Source of the DNA: Oscillospiraceae bacterium
Lineage (GTDB): Bacteria; Bacillota; Clostridia; Oscillospirales; Oscillospiraceae
Length of the DNA stretch: 13,164 nucleotides
Assembly (NCBI GenBank): GCA_031260745.1
Contig: JAISKY010000249.1
Span: 1 to 13,164 of the forward strand
Reading direction: 5' to 3'
In this document: in pieces, positions 5,297 to 11,583 of the stretch
Numbering within the stretch: the stretch's first letter is position 1
How the letters are laid out: every line of letters begins with the position of its first letter
Translations under genes and position numbers: made by a program
The notes under the pieces: model-generated
Told to the model about the DNA's origin: nothing
Database searches by the model: none
The model's input: only the letters and a program-made list of their open reading frames with translations

Positions 5297-5821
5297 CTAC
5301 TCGAAGAACCGGACGAGTTCGTCAAACGGTTTGCGCGGGAGTTGCTGACCGCCTTTAGTTTTCGGGATACCTACCGGAAGTACGGCTCTAACCGTAGCGT
5401 CCTCGTCAAGGTTCAGCAGGGAGCCAATTTTCTCCTGAAATTCCTTATTGAAATTCGTCTGCCCGTCAGTCCAGACCGTGCTGTAGCCCAAGTCGGCAAT
5501 CGCGAGCAGTACGTTCTGCGCCGCCGCGCCGTAGTCCTGCAGCTCAAACGGACTGTCATTCTCCCCGAACTTCAACAGTTTCGATACCAAAAGTACCAAC
5601 GCCGGAGCCGTAGCTACTCCCGGATGCTGGAAAATCTCACGGATTTTCGCGAGCAACGCTGGGTCGGTGACTACGTAGAATCGCTGGCTTTGCTGATTGC
5701 CCGCGCTGGGAGCGTGGATTCCCGCCGTGACAATCTTAACCAAATCCTCGCGTGGAATCGGGTTCGGCTCGAACTCTCCCCGATAGCTGTGACGAGCTAT
5801 CATTGTGTCAAAAAACTGCAT
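5297..5821 (-). CDS. Nitroreductase family protein (FMN-dependent)
   Basis: This 174-residue nitroreductase-fold flavoprotein has RHSYRGEF (10-17), which contacts the FMN phosphate, followed by APSAGNQQSQRF (37-48), the second conserved flavin-binding block. DYGAAAQNVLLAIADLGYSTVWTDG (96-120) is the helical dimer-interface and flavin region, and VLPVGIPK..RKPFDELV is the usual end. Such proteins reduce nitro groups, quinones or flavins with NAD(P)H; the natural substrate is not deducible. The length is typical of the short clostridial form. The start ATG 5821 has AGGAGG 9 nt upstream. The gene follows purF by 43 nt with no terminator between, so it is probably the second gene of the purF transcript, with the hairpin at 5208-5239 as its end. 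Confidence 0.9.
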   Translation of the reverse strand: MQFFDTMIARHSYRGEFEPNPIPREDLVKIVTAGIHAPSAGNQQSQRFYVVTDPALLAKIREIFQHPGVATAPALVLLVSKLLKFGENDSPFELQDYGAAAQNVLLAIADLGYSTVWTDGQTNFNKEFQEKIGSLLNLDEDATVRAVLPVGIPKTKGGQQLPRKPFDELVRFFE

Positions 5822-5864
5822 TTATTTCGCCCTCCTAATAAAAAATTACGCGTTTAATGCTTAA

Positions 5865-7322
5865 TCACTCTTTAGACGGTTTCTCGCTGAGTTTTCGCTC
5901 GAATTTGCGTTTGCTTGTATCTTGCGGAGGTTCAATCGGGTATGTTCCGCTAAAACAGCCAACGCAGAAATCCGCGTTTTCAACTTCGGCGATTCTGCGA
6001 ACGTCCTCGATACTGAGATAACCGATAGTATCCGCGTCGATTTCCTTGGCAATGTCGTCTACTATCGGAAGTTGATGCGCGATTAACGCTTCGCGGTTGT
6101 CGATGTCGATACCGAAATAACACGGGTGTCTGACGGGCGGTGACGCTACCCGCATGTGAATCTCTTTAGCGCCCGCAAGTCTAAGTTCGTTCAGGATATG
6201 CCGCATAGAGGTTCCGCGCACAATGCTGTCCTCCACGACTACTACGCGTTTACCCTCAAGCGTAGCGCCCAGCGGCGCAAGTTTAATATGCACGGACTCA
6301 ATGCGCTTGCTCTGCGTAGGCTGAATGAATGTGCGTCCGATGTAACGGTTTTTTGTAATCCCGATTCCGTAGGGTATACCCGATTCTTCCGCGTAGCCTA
6401 ACGCGGCTTCAAGTCCGCTGTCCGGCACGCCGATTACGACGTCCGCGTCAACCGGGTGCGACCGCGCAAGTAACGCTCCGGCGCGTCTGCGAGCGGTGTG
6501 AACGCTTTCGCCCTCGATTACGCTGTCAGGACGCGCGATATAAACGTACTCAAACACACAAAGCCGCTTTTTGCCGCCGCAGTGAGTTTTTATACTGGTA
6601 ACTCCTTCCGGAGCCGCGACGATTATCTCGCCGGGTTCAACGTCGCGGACGAACTCCGCGCCGAGCGCGGTAAGCGCGCAGCTTTCCGACGCGAATATCA
6701 CAGAATTGCCGAGTTTGCCCATACACAGCGGTCTGAACCCTTGAGGGTCGCGTACCGCAATCAGTTTCCTCGGCGACATTATCACCAGAGAATACGCGCC
6801 TTTCAGACTGTACATCGCCGCGGTGACGGCTTTTTCAATTGACGGCTCGGTTAATCTCGCGCGGGTAATCGTGTACGCGATAACCTCCGTGTCGCTTGTC
6901 GTGTGGAATATGCCGCCAAGAAGTTCCAACTCCTCGCGAAGCTCGTCCGCGTTCGTCAGATTGCCGTTATGCGCGATAGCCATAGAACCTTTAACGTGGT
7001 GAACCAAAATCGGTTGAGCGTTCTCCAGTTGAGGCGCTCCCGTAGTGGAGTACCTAACGTGTCCAATCGACATATTGCCCGGACCAAGCGCTTCCAATAC
7101 TTTCGGAGTAAAAACCTCCGGCACAAGCCCCAAACCTTTATGAACTTTCATCACTCCGTCGTCTCCGACGCAAATCCCGCAGCTTTCCTGACCGCGGTGC
7201 TGAAGCGAGTACAGCGCGTAATACGCGTACGTCGCGGCAACGTCAGAAACCGCTATTGTGTCAAATATGCCGAATACGCCGCATTCATCGCGCGGCTTGT
7301 CGTCAATGTTCGTAATCCGCAC
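5865..7322 (-). CDS. purF: Amidophosphoribosyltransferase (glutamine PRPP amidotransferase)
   Basis: PurF makes 5-phosphoribosylamine from PRPP and glutamine, the first step of purine synthesis. The 485-residue protein begins with a 13-residue propeptide, so C14 (in ECGVFG) becomes the N-terminal nucleophile after cleavage. Typical blocks follow: QHRGQES (41-47), GHVRYSTTG (87-95) and AHNGNL (117-122). The phosphoribosyltransferase domain has the PRPP loop VVVVEDSIVRGTS (360-372). C255, C401, C453 and C456 align with the four 4Fe-4S ligands of the B. subtilis enzyme, making this the oxygen-sensitive Fe-S type. The start is GTG 7322, the only start codon giving a propeptide of normal length; its ribosome binding site is weak (AAAGCTGGGG). 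A consensus promoter lies about 25 nt upstream, so the leader is about 20 nt, too short for a riboswitch. Other purine genes are not nearby. Confidence 0.97.
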   Translation of the reverse strand: MRITNIDDKPRDECGVFGIFDTIAVSDVAATYAYYALYSLQHRGQESCGICVGDDGVMKVHKGLGLVPEVFTPKVLEALGPGNMSIGHVRYSTTGAPQLENAQPILVHHVKGSMAIAHNGNLTNADELREELELLGGIFHTTSDTEVIAYTITRARLTEPSIEKAVTAAMYSLKGAYSLVIMSPRKLIAVRDPQGFRPLCMGKLGNSVIFASESCALTALGAEFVRDVEPGEIIVAAPEGVTSIKTHCGGKKRLCVFEYVYIARPDSVIEGESVHTARRRAGALLARSHPVDADVVIGVPDSGLEAALGYAEESGIPYGIGITKNRYIGRTFIQPTQSKRIESVHIKLAPLGATLEGKRVVVVEDSIVRGTSMRHILNELRLAGAKEIHMRVASPPVRHPCYFGIDIDNREALIAHQLPIVDDIAKEIDADTIGYLSIEDVRRIAEVENADFCVGCFSGTYPIEPPQDTSKRKFERKLSEKPSKE

Positions 7323-7347
7323 CCCAGCTTTCGTAATTGATAATCTG

Positions 7348-7376
7348 ATTATACTCTATCTTATTCGCTTTGTCAA
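7348..7376 (-). promoter_or_regulatory. purF: Consensus sigma-A promoter of purF
   Basis: TTGACA (7376-7371), a 17-nt spacer and TATAAT (7353-7348) match the consensus fully. A second TTGACA lies just upstream within the repeat at 7390-7407. The predicted leader to GTG 7322 is about 20 nt. Confidence 0.92.
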
Positions 7377-7389
7377 GCCGATAGCGATT

Positions 7390-7407
7390 ATAATTATTTG
7401 TCAACCA
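7390..7407 (-). repeat. Second copy of the 18-nt TGGTTGACAAATAATTAT motif
   Basis: The plus-strand sequence ATAATTATTTGTCAACCA is identical to 2303-2320, and the next bases (nTTCG) also agree. At both places it stands after the stop codon of one minus-strand gene and upstream of the next gene's start. Here it is 13 nt from the purF -10/-35 promoter. Confidence 0.7.
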
Positions 7408-7419
7408 CTTCGGCGTACC

Positions 7420-8460
7420 TTATACCTTATCGGTCAGCCACTCGTACAGAGTATCCGACGAACCTGTTACGAGCGGAAGCGCGGAGTTAAACTCGCGCCC
7501 GCGCTTTGACGACGCGAGTACAACCGCCTTTTCAGGTATAATAAGCCTGTCGGACGCTCTAATCCCCAAAAACGCGCAAAACGCCATACGGCGCAGACGG
7601 CTCATTGCGTAACGCTTCGTTTTTACCGCGTTAAGCAATTCGTCCAAAGTTTGTGACGTTTGTACCGCGTTGTAAAAGCGGTTTCCCAAACCCTCCGACG
7701 CGTCGGGCAAAGCCGAGAAATCGTCAGTAGTCATCGCTTTCAGCTTCGTCAGAACCGCTTGCTCTATGGAATCCGTAAAAACAGGACCGGCGCCGCGGCG
7801 TTCCTCGGCGGCGTAAATGTGCTTTGCCGATTTAGGCGTATACGCGGAGATTTTAGCTCCAGCTTTGAGTTTTTGCCTAAGCGCCGACGCGGTATCTTCG
7901 CTGTCGCCGCGTTTAATCGTCAGCGGTTTTATAGTCGTATCTTTCAGCGCGGCGAGGTACTCGACCGCGAGTATATTATTCGGCAGACGGAGCCAGTCAA
8001 GGGTTTTGCCTGATACGCACTCCAGAGCGCTTTGACGCGCGGCGGCGTAGCTTACGCCAAGCGTAAGCTCGCTCCGAATCAGTTCGTCAACGGCGGGAGC
8101 GTCAAGCAGAGCCGCGATTTCGGCAAGTTCCGTCAAATCGCCGCTTTCGCTTCCGAACGACAAATAATCCACGCGCCCAAGCGCGTTTAGCAGATTAACC
8201 GCGCCTTTAGCGAAATATTTCGCGGAGCTTAGCGATACCGCCGCGGGAAGTTCCAACACAATGTCCGCGCCGGAATGTACGGCGGCGTTGGCTCTGGCTC
8301 GTTTTGAGTACACCGCGATATCTCCGCGCTGGACGAAGTTGCCCGACATCACTACGACAATCAGCGAGTCCGCGCCTACGGCTTCGCGAGTCCGCGCCAA
8401 ATGCTCCGCGTGACCGGAGTGAAACGGATTGTACTCGGCGGCTATTCCTACAATTATCAT
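7420..8460 (-). CDS. tmcAL: tRNA(Met) cytidine acetate ligase (TmcAL, YlbM family)
   Basis: TmcAL uses acetate and ATP to acetylate the wobble cytidine of elongator tRNA-Met, which secures AUG decoding. The nucleotidyltransferase domain starts at once with GIAAEYNPFHSGH (5-17), holding the HxGH ATP-binding motif. MSGNFVQRG (38-46), VLELPAAVSLSSAKYFAKGAV (68-88) and LRLPNNILAVEYL (156-168) are further family blocks. LLNAVKTKRYAMSRLRRM (273-290) matches the C-terminal helical part. The B. subtilis protein has 415 residues; this one has 346 and stops soon after the LPLVT segment, so it lacks about 50-60 C-terminal residues. No frameshifted remainder was recognised after the stop. The start ATG 8460 has GGAGG 8 nt upstream. 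The gene is divergent from the small membrane protein gene at 8525, 64 nt away; no clear promoter was found in that gap. Confidence 0.93.
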   Translation of the reverse strand: MIIVGIAAEYNPFHSGHAEHLARTREAVGADSLIVVVMSGNFVQRGDIAVYSKRARANAAVHSGADIVLELPAAVSLSSAKYFAKGAVNLLNALGRVDYLSFGSESGDLTELAEIAALLDAPAVDELIRSELTLGVSYAAARQSALECVSGKTLDWLRLPNNILAVEYLAALKDTTIKPLTIKRGDSEDTASALRQKLKAGAKISAYTPKSAKHIYAAEERRGAGPVFTDSIEQAVLTKLKAMTTDDFSALPDASEGLGNRFYNAVQTSQTLDELLNAVKTKRYAMSRLRRMAFCAFLGIRASDRLIIPEKAVVLASSKRGREFNSALPLVTGSSDTLYEWLTDKV

Positions 8461-8524
8461 TGTATATTCCTCCGTTTTTCGGGAATACTTACCAATAAAG
8501 ATTTAAGCTCAGGAGGGTTTCACG

Positions 8525-8860
8525 ATGAAACCGAAAATTATCACCGCGTTGCTTAGTTTCGTGACGTTTCTCGGAGCGTTTACGGTCACGTTTAGTTTGC
8601 CGACGAAACCTAAAGACAACTACGCGGTTCCGTACGAGAACGCCGCCGCGTTCAGTGAGATAGTAACGCCGCCGCCGGAAATATTCGTCGTCAAAGCCGA
8701 GGGCGATTCGATTTTGGTTTACGACTCCGAGGGCAATGTCGTCCTGACAAACTCCGCGCCAACGGATATTCCTTACGAGGATTACGCCGCGCTGACTGAC
8801 GGCGTAGTTTTGTCAGGCCGCGAGGAAATGCTGAAATTCCTGGAGGACTTCGCTGAATAG
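8525..8860 (+). CDS. Small membrane-anchored protein with BofC-C-like domain
   Basis: The protein has 111 residues. A short basic start (MKPK) and a hydrophobic helix (about 6-24) indicate an N-terminal membrane anchor or uncleaved signal, with the rest outside the membrane. Residues about 53-110 (FVVKAEGDSILVYDSEG.., then IPYEDYAALTDGVVLSGREEMLKFLEDF) resemble the C-terminal domain of BofC-like proteins, in which a two-strand start is followed by a 'DxxxLxxGxxxxxxEExxxLLEDF'-type helix. In B. subtilis BofC inhibits a forespore signalling protease; whether this protein does anything similar is unknown, and the match is by eye. The start has AGGAGGG 7 nt upstream. The gene stands alone and ends in the large heptad-built terminator. 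It could instead be an uncharacterised clostridial lineage protein. Confidence 0.72.
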   Translation: MKPKIITALLSFVTFLGAFTVTFSLPTKPKDNYAVPYENAAAFSEIVTPPPEIFVVKAEGDSILVYDSEGNVVLTNSAPTDIPYEDYAALTDGVVLSGREEMLKFLEDFAE

Positions 8861-8867
8861 TGTTGCA

Positions 8868-8895
8868 GAGCAGAAATACGAAATCAGAGAGCAGA
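8868..8895 (+). repeat. Heptanucleotide tract 1, four units
   Basis: Four consecutive 7-mers read GAGCAGA, AATACGA, AATCAGA, GAGCAGA on the plus strand, seven bases after the stop codon of the small membrane protein gene. It is the 5' arm of the terminator at 8868-8982. Confidence 0.8.
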
Positions 8896-8948
8896 AATGC
8901 CTGAACGGAGCATTACGCGTCTACGCGTAAACAGCGCAATTAGTTATC

Positions 8949-8976
8949 TCTGCTCTCTGCTTTCCGCTCTCTGCTC
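8949..8976 (-). repeat. Heptanucleotide tract 2, four units
   Basis: On the minus strand four 7-mers read GAGCAGA, GAGCGGA, AAGCAGA, GAGCAGA and then run into GATAACT. It is the 3' arm of the preceding terminator. Its GCAGAGATAAC edge is the same as in tract 3. Confidence 0.85.
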
Positions 8977-9056
8977 TTTTTTATACTATACCATAATCGG
9001 AGCGTTAATGCAAACATATTGTTGCGCCGTATATGTGTTTTCTAACAAAATAACTC

Positions 9057-9085
9057 TTGCAATTAGATAATACTTGTGATATTAT
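9057..9085 (+). promoter_or_regulatory. Promoter of the URO-D-like gene
   Basis: TTGCAA (9057-9062), a 17-nt spacer and TATTAT (9080-9085), with TGA just before as an extended -10, stand 38 nt before the start codon. The region 8983-9122 is otherwise non-coding and A/T-rich. Confidence 0.75.
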
Positions 9086-9098
9086 ATTGTTAAACAAT
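9086..9098. promoter_or_regulatory. Palindrome at the predicted transcription start
   Basis: ATTGTT-A-AACAAT is a 13-nt perfect inverted repeat directly after the -10 hexamer and over the expected +1. The position suits a repressor operator, but no regulator for it is identified. Confidence 0.4.
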
Positions 9099-9122
9099 TA
9101 ATTATTCGGAGGATTTTACATA

Positions 9123-10196
9123 ATGAAATATCCGCGTCCCGCATACGGCGACCCTAGTGTCAAAACTTATGAGAAAGGCCCCGGAATGTTCGGCGGCGCT
9201 TCTCAGGTTGTACCGGTTCCCGATTATCCTATCTCGATTCGCGAGAATTTCCGCCGCGCCGCTAAGCGCGAGAACCCCGTTTGGCTTCCGAACTCCGTAA
9301 CCGATATAGATTCTGAAATGGTTGCGAACCTGACAGGCTGGGCAGAGAATGACTGGTCGCGCTCGGAGCGTTACGACTGGACTGACCATTTCGGAGTTCA
9401 GTGGACGTTCGTGCCGGAGGCGGGAGGTCCTATGCTTAAACAAAGCGTTCCGCCGATTATGGAGGACGTTACAGAGTGGAAAACCGCTGTCAAGTTCCCC
9501 GTACTAAGCGACTACAACATCAAAGAACGCTGTGAGGCTTTTTTGAAGAAGCACGACCCTGAGAAAGTGTTGCAGGTTAATGTCGGACTTGGTTGTACGG
9601 AGCGTTTAGTCGCGCTTATGGGCGGCTACGAGAACGCGATGGTCGCGATGGCTATGGAACCCGAAGCCGTCCGCGAGTTCCTTGAGGCTTTCGTTGACTC
9701 TGAAATCGAGTTGGTTGACGAGCTTTGTAAATACTTACCGATTGATTTCATAACGTACCACGACGACTGGGGTACGGAGCGCGACACATTCTTCGGCGAG
9801 CAAATGATGGAGGACATCGTATTCCCGCCCACGAAGCGTCTGTTCGACAATTTACGCGGTAAAAACATAGTGATTCAGCAGCACTCTTGCGGCAAAATTA
9901 CGCGCTTTATGCCGTATTTTGTTAAGCTCGGAGTTGACTTCCTGCAAATTCAAGACCGTCCGAACGATTTCGCCGCCTACAAGCGCGAGTACGGCAAGGA
10001 CATCGGGCTTGAAGTTGCGTGCCCGTTCTCGCCGACTAAAGACGAGCTTATCGCCAATATCCACAAGACGGTTGATACCTACGGACCGAACGGCGGAGCG
10101 TTCAGCTCGGTCTTTGCTATGAGTCCCGAATTGCTTTGGGACGGCGTATTTGAGTTGTACCTTTACTCACGCGAGTTTTACGAAAACGCTAAATAG
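9123..10196 (+). CDS. Uroporphyrinogen decarboxylase / MtaA-like methyltransferase family protein
   Basis: This 357-residue protein has the URO-D fold. Blocks recognised are LPIDFITYHDDWGTERDTFFGE (205-226), typical of the methyltransferase branch of the family, then IQQHSCGKITRFMP (251-264) and the late C300 in EVACPF. H254, C256 and C300 form the His-x-Cys-xn-Cys zinc site used by MtaA-type enzymes to activate a thiol for methyl transfer. True haem-pathway HemE lacks this site, so a corrinoid- or methyl-group-related function, for example within an O-demethylase system, is more likely than haem synthesis. This is inferred: no corrinoid protein or partner methyltransferase is in the window. 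GGAGG (9108-9112) lies 10 nt before ATG 9123. The gene has its own promoter, a possible operator and a terminator, so it is monocistronic here. Its stop codon G is the first base of heptad tract 3. Confidence 0.88.
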   Translation: MKYPRPAYGDPSVKTYEKGPGMFGGASQVVPVPDYPISIRENFRRAAKRENPVWLPNSVTDIDSEMVANLTGWAENDWSRSERYDWTDHFGVQWTFVPEAGGPMLKQSVPPIMEDVTEWKTAVKFPVLSDYNIKERCEAFLKKHDPEKVLQVNVGLGCTERLVALMGGYENAMVAMAMEPEAVREFLEAFVDSEIELVDELCKYLPIDFITYHDDWGTERDTFFGEQMMEDIVFPPTKRLFDNLRGKNIVIQQHSCGKITRFMPYFVKLGVDFLQIQDRPNDFAAYKREYGKDIGLEVACPFSPTKDELIANIHKTVDTYGPNGGAFSSVFAMSPELLWDGVFELYLYSREFYENAK

Positions 10197-10222
10197 AGCA
10201 GAGATTAGAAAGCAGAGATAAC
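10196..10222 (+). repeat. Heptanucleotide tract 3, three units plus edge
   Basis: Three 7-mers on the plus strand read GAGCAGA, GATTAGA, AAGCAGA, followed by GATAAC as in tract 2. The tract starts on the last base of the URO-D-like stop codon and lies before that gene's terminator. Confidence 0.8.
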
Positions 10223-10228
10223 AATAAG

Positions 10229-10264
10229 GGCGGTCTGTCCGTTTTAGGGATTGACCGCCTTTTT
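10229..10264 (+). terminator. Terminator after the URO-D-like gene
   Basis: GGCGGTC (10229-10235) pairs with GACCGCC (10253-10259), followed by TTTTT (10260-10264). The loop can extend the pairing with TCC/GGA. It overlaps the last codons and stop of the convergent YdeI-like gene. Confidence 0.8.
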
Positions 10265-10846
10265 CATACTTTCCATTGGGTTTAGATTCAAATTCAGGCG
10301 TTCGACTATCGCGTTAAAGCGTTTTTGTTTGCCGACTTCGGTTTTCGCGCCTAAATAATATGAAGCGGTATAGCTTTTCCGTACCGAACGCGGCATTTTC
10401 AAAAAATTAGCGTATGCGGTTTCATAAGAATTTAGCATTTCTTCAAATTGGATTCTCATATCGTCCGTTAAAACGCCAGACTGTTTCGGCGTATCCCAAA
10501 GTCCGTTCTGTTTCGCGTATTCGACTTTTGCTCTTCCCAAATCGGTCATTAAACCGTCTTGTTCGAGCTTGATAACAAGTTTTTTGTTTTTCTCCGACCA
10601 GTCGCTGTTATTAGCGCGCTGTTTGAAATACTTCAAATAGGTTTTTTCGTCTACGCTTTGCATTTGTCCGTCAATCCAACCGAAACATAGCGATTCTTCC
10701 AAAGCGTCGTTAGCGGTAAGCGTAACGACAGTTTTTATTTTTCCGAATATAAGCCATACGCCGCCGCTTGTTTCCGCGTTCTCGCTAAGCCATTCGCGAA
10801 AATCGCCGCGCGTTGTAAAGAGTAACTCCGGTTTGTCAGTTTTCAT
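10244..10846 (-). CDS. YdeI/OmpD-associated family protein
   Basis: The 200-residue protein has the recognisable blocks of the YdeI family: WL start (REWLSEN, 17-23), GGVWLIFGK (28-36), EESLCFGWIDGQMQ (50-63), then SDWSEKN (81-87), LEQDGLMTDLGRAKVEYAKQNGLW and the C-terminal MPRSVRKSYTASYYLGAKTEVGKQKR. The biochemical role of the family is not settled; in B. subtilis YdeI-related proteins have been linked to antimicrobial peptide stress, which is not shown here. The start ATG 10846 has a weak binding site (GAGG, 5-nt spacing). Codon use looks more A/T-rich by eye than that of the neighbours, with more AAA and TTT runs, which could mean a different history. The gene is convergent with the URO-D-like gene and flanked by heptad tracts 3 and 4 in opposite orientation. 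No promoter was recognised. Confidence 0.85.
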   Translation of the reverse strand: MKTDKPELLFTTRGDFREWLSENAETSGGVWLIFGKIKTVVTLTANDALEESLCFGWIDGQMQSVDEKTYLKYFKQRANNSDWSEKNKKLVIKLEQDGLMTDLGRAKVEYAKQNGLWDTPKQSGVLTDDMRIQFEEMLNSYETAYANFLKMPRSVRKSYTASYYLGAKTEVGKQKRFNAIVERLNLNLNPMESMKKAVNP

Positions 10847-10905
10847 ACCAACCTCGTTTCTTAGGAGTTTGTCGCTCCGCTTAAAGTAAAACGGTTCGGT
10901 CTATT

Positions 10906-10933
10906 TCTGCTTTCTGCTTTCTTATTTCTTACC
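10906..10933 (-). repeat. Heptanucleotide tract 4, four units
   Basis: On the minus strand the 7-mers read GGTAAGA, AATAAGA, AAGCAGA, AAGCAGA, then a degenerate AATAGAC. The tract lies 12 nt past the stop codon of the DUF6062-type gene and 59 nt upstream of the YdeI-like start, in the same 7-nt phase logic as tracts 1-3. Confidence 0.75.
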
Positions 10934-10945
10934 TCTACTCAACGG

Positions 10946-11563
10946 TTACATAACCTGAGTGGCTTTGTCGAACACGAAACGCTCGTCGCCTGGTTTCTCG
11001 GAGGAATTACGGTAGTCGAAGCTGTCCGCGAATTTCCTCGCGTCAACTTTCAACTGAGCCAGATATTTGCTCTCGACGCTGAAAATAGTTTCGCGCAAGG
11101 CGTCGTACTGCTTGCGTTTAAGCTCTTTCTTGGCGTATGTCAGCAGCGCCTTAGTGTGCGTAAGACAAAAATACTCCTGCTTCGCGGCTTTAGCCGCGAA
11201 CGCGGGGTCTTTCGAGAACATATTCGCCGCGTTCGACAGATAATGAGCCTCGACGTTATTGATTTTTCCGCATACGAAGCACCCGTCAGACAGCGCGCCC
11301 TCGCCCTTAGTAAGAAGCTCCGCAAACCGAGTTTCAAGAATCAGCGCGAGCGCGAGCTTGTTTTTTCTCTTTGCGAGTTCCGCGAAATGCGTCCGGCAAA
11401 ATCCCAGACGGTTCATCTCTACTCTAACCGACGGTTCCATCATCGCCGCGCCCAGCGTGTACTCCAGAGTATCCTCTTTGAGCTTGTCCGTCAACCGACA
11501 AAACGGACAGCCCGTACCCTCGTCAAACGCTTCGTTAAGCGGAATTGTGTAGATTGTTTCCAT
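10946..11563 (-). CDS. DUF6062-type cysteine/histidine-rich protein
   Basis: The 205-residue cytoplasmic protein has no signal or membrane segment. It matches by eye the clostridial DUF6062 family, whose members start with a YTIPxNEAF-like segment, then CPFC, then LEYTLGAAMMEP, then GFCxxH. It contains two similar modules: C19xxC22 ... C56xxH59, and C95xxC98 ... C133xxH136. In each, the second C to the next C is 34-35 residues, so each could hold one zinc ion, and the protein looks like an internal duplication. The function is unknown. The start ATG 11563 is supported by AAGGGGAT with 6-nt spacing. The gene follows the membrane-anchored protein gene by 58 nt, which include a 31-nt palindrome, and probably belongs to the gltX transcript. 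No terminator hairpin was found after it. Confidence 0.8.
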   Translation of the reverse strand: METIYTIPLNEAFDEGTGCPFCRLTDKLKEDTLEYTLGAAMMEPSVRVEMNRLGFCRTHFAELAKRKNKLALALILETRFAELLTKGEGALSDGCFVCGKINNVEAHYLSNAANMFSKDPAFAAKAAKQEYFCLTHTKALLTYAKKELKRKQYDALRETIFSVESKYLAQLKVDARKFADSFDYRNSSEKPGDERFVFDKATQVM

Positions 11564-11583
11564 AATGTTATCCCCTTTATGTT

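Larger units (their letters stand above)
8868..8982 (+). terminator. Large terminator whose arms are heptad repeats
   Basis: The arms 8868-8895 and 8949-8976 pair at 23 of 28 positions and are followed by TTTTTT (8977-8982). Inside, TTACGCGT/ACGCGTAA (8913-8920 with 8923-8930) forms a second stem. It ends the transcript of the small membrane protein gene. Confidence 0.7.

Noticed and set aside
5342..5857. Long plus-strand open frame opposite the nitroreductase gene
   Set aside because: It mirrors a clearly recognised family protein, has no ribosome binding site and gives an arginine- and leucine-rich product without family features.
6903..7340. Plus-strand open frame opposite purF
   Set aside because: It lies antisense to the conserved PurF N-terminus, and its product is basic and shows no recognisable domain.
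7322..7348. Purine riboswitch or PurR-type leader before purF
   Set aside because: The consensus promoter leaves a leader of about 20 nt, too short for an aptamer.
8461..8524. Divergent promoters in the gap between tmcAL and the small membrane protein gene
   Set aside because: Only single weak -10-like hexamers (for example TATATT at 8463) without matching -35 elements could be found.
9102..9443. Minus-strand open frame opposite the start of the URO-D-like gene
   Set aside because: It covers that gene's ribosome binding site and coding start, and shows no family resemblance.
8868..10933. CRISPR array
   Set aside because: The repeated units are 7 nt, directly adjacent and without spacers; no cas gene is present.
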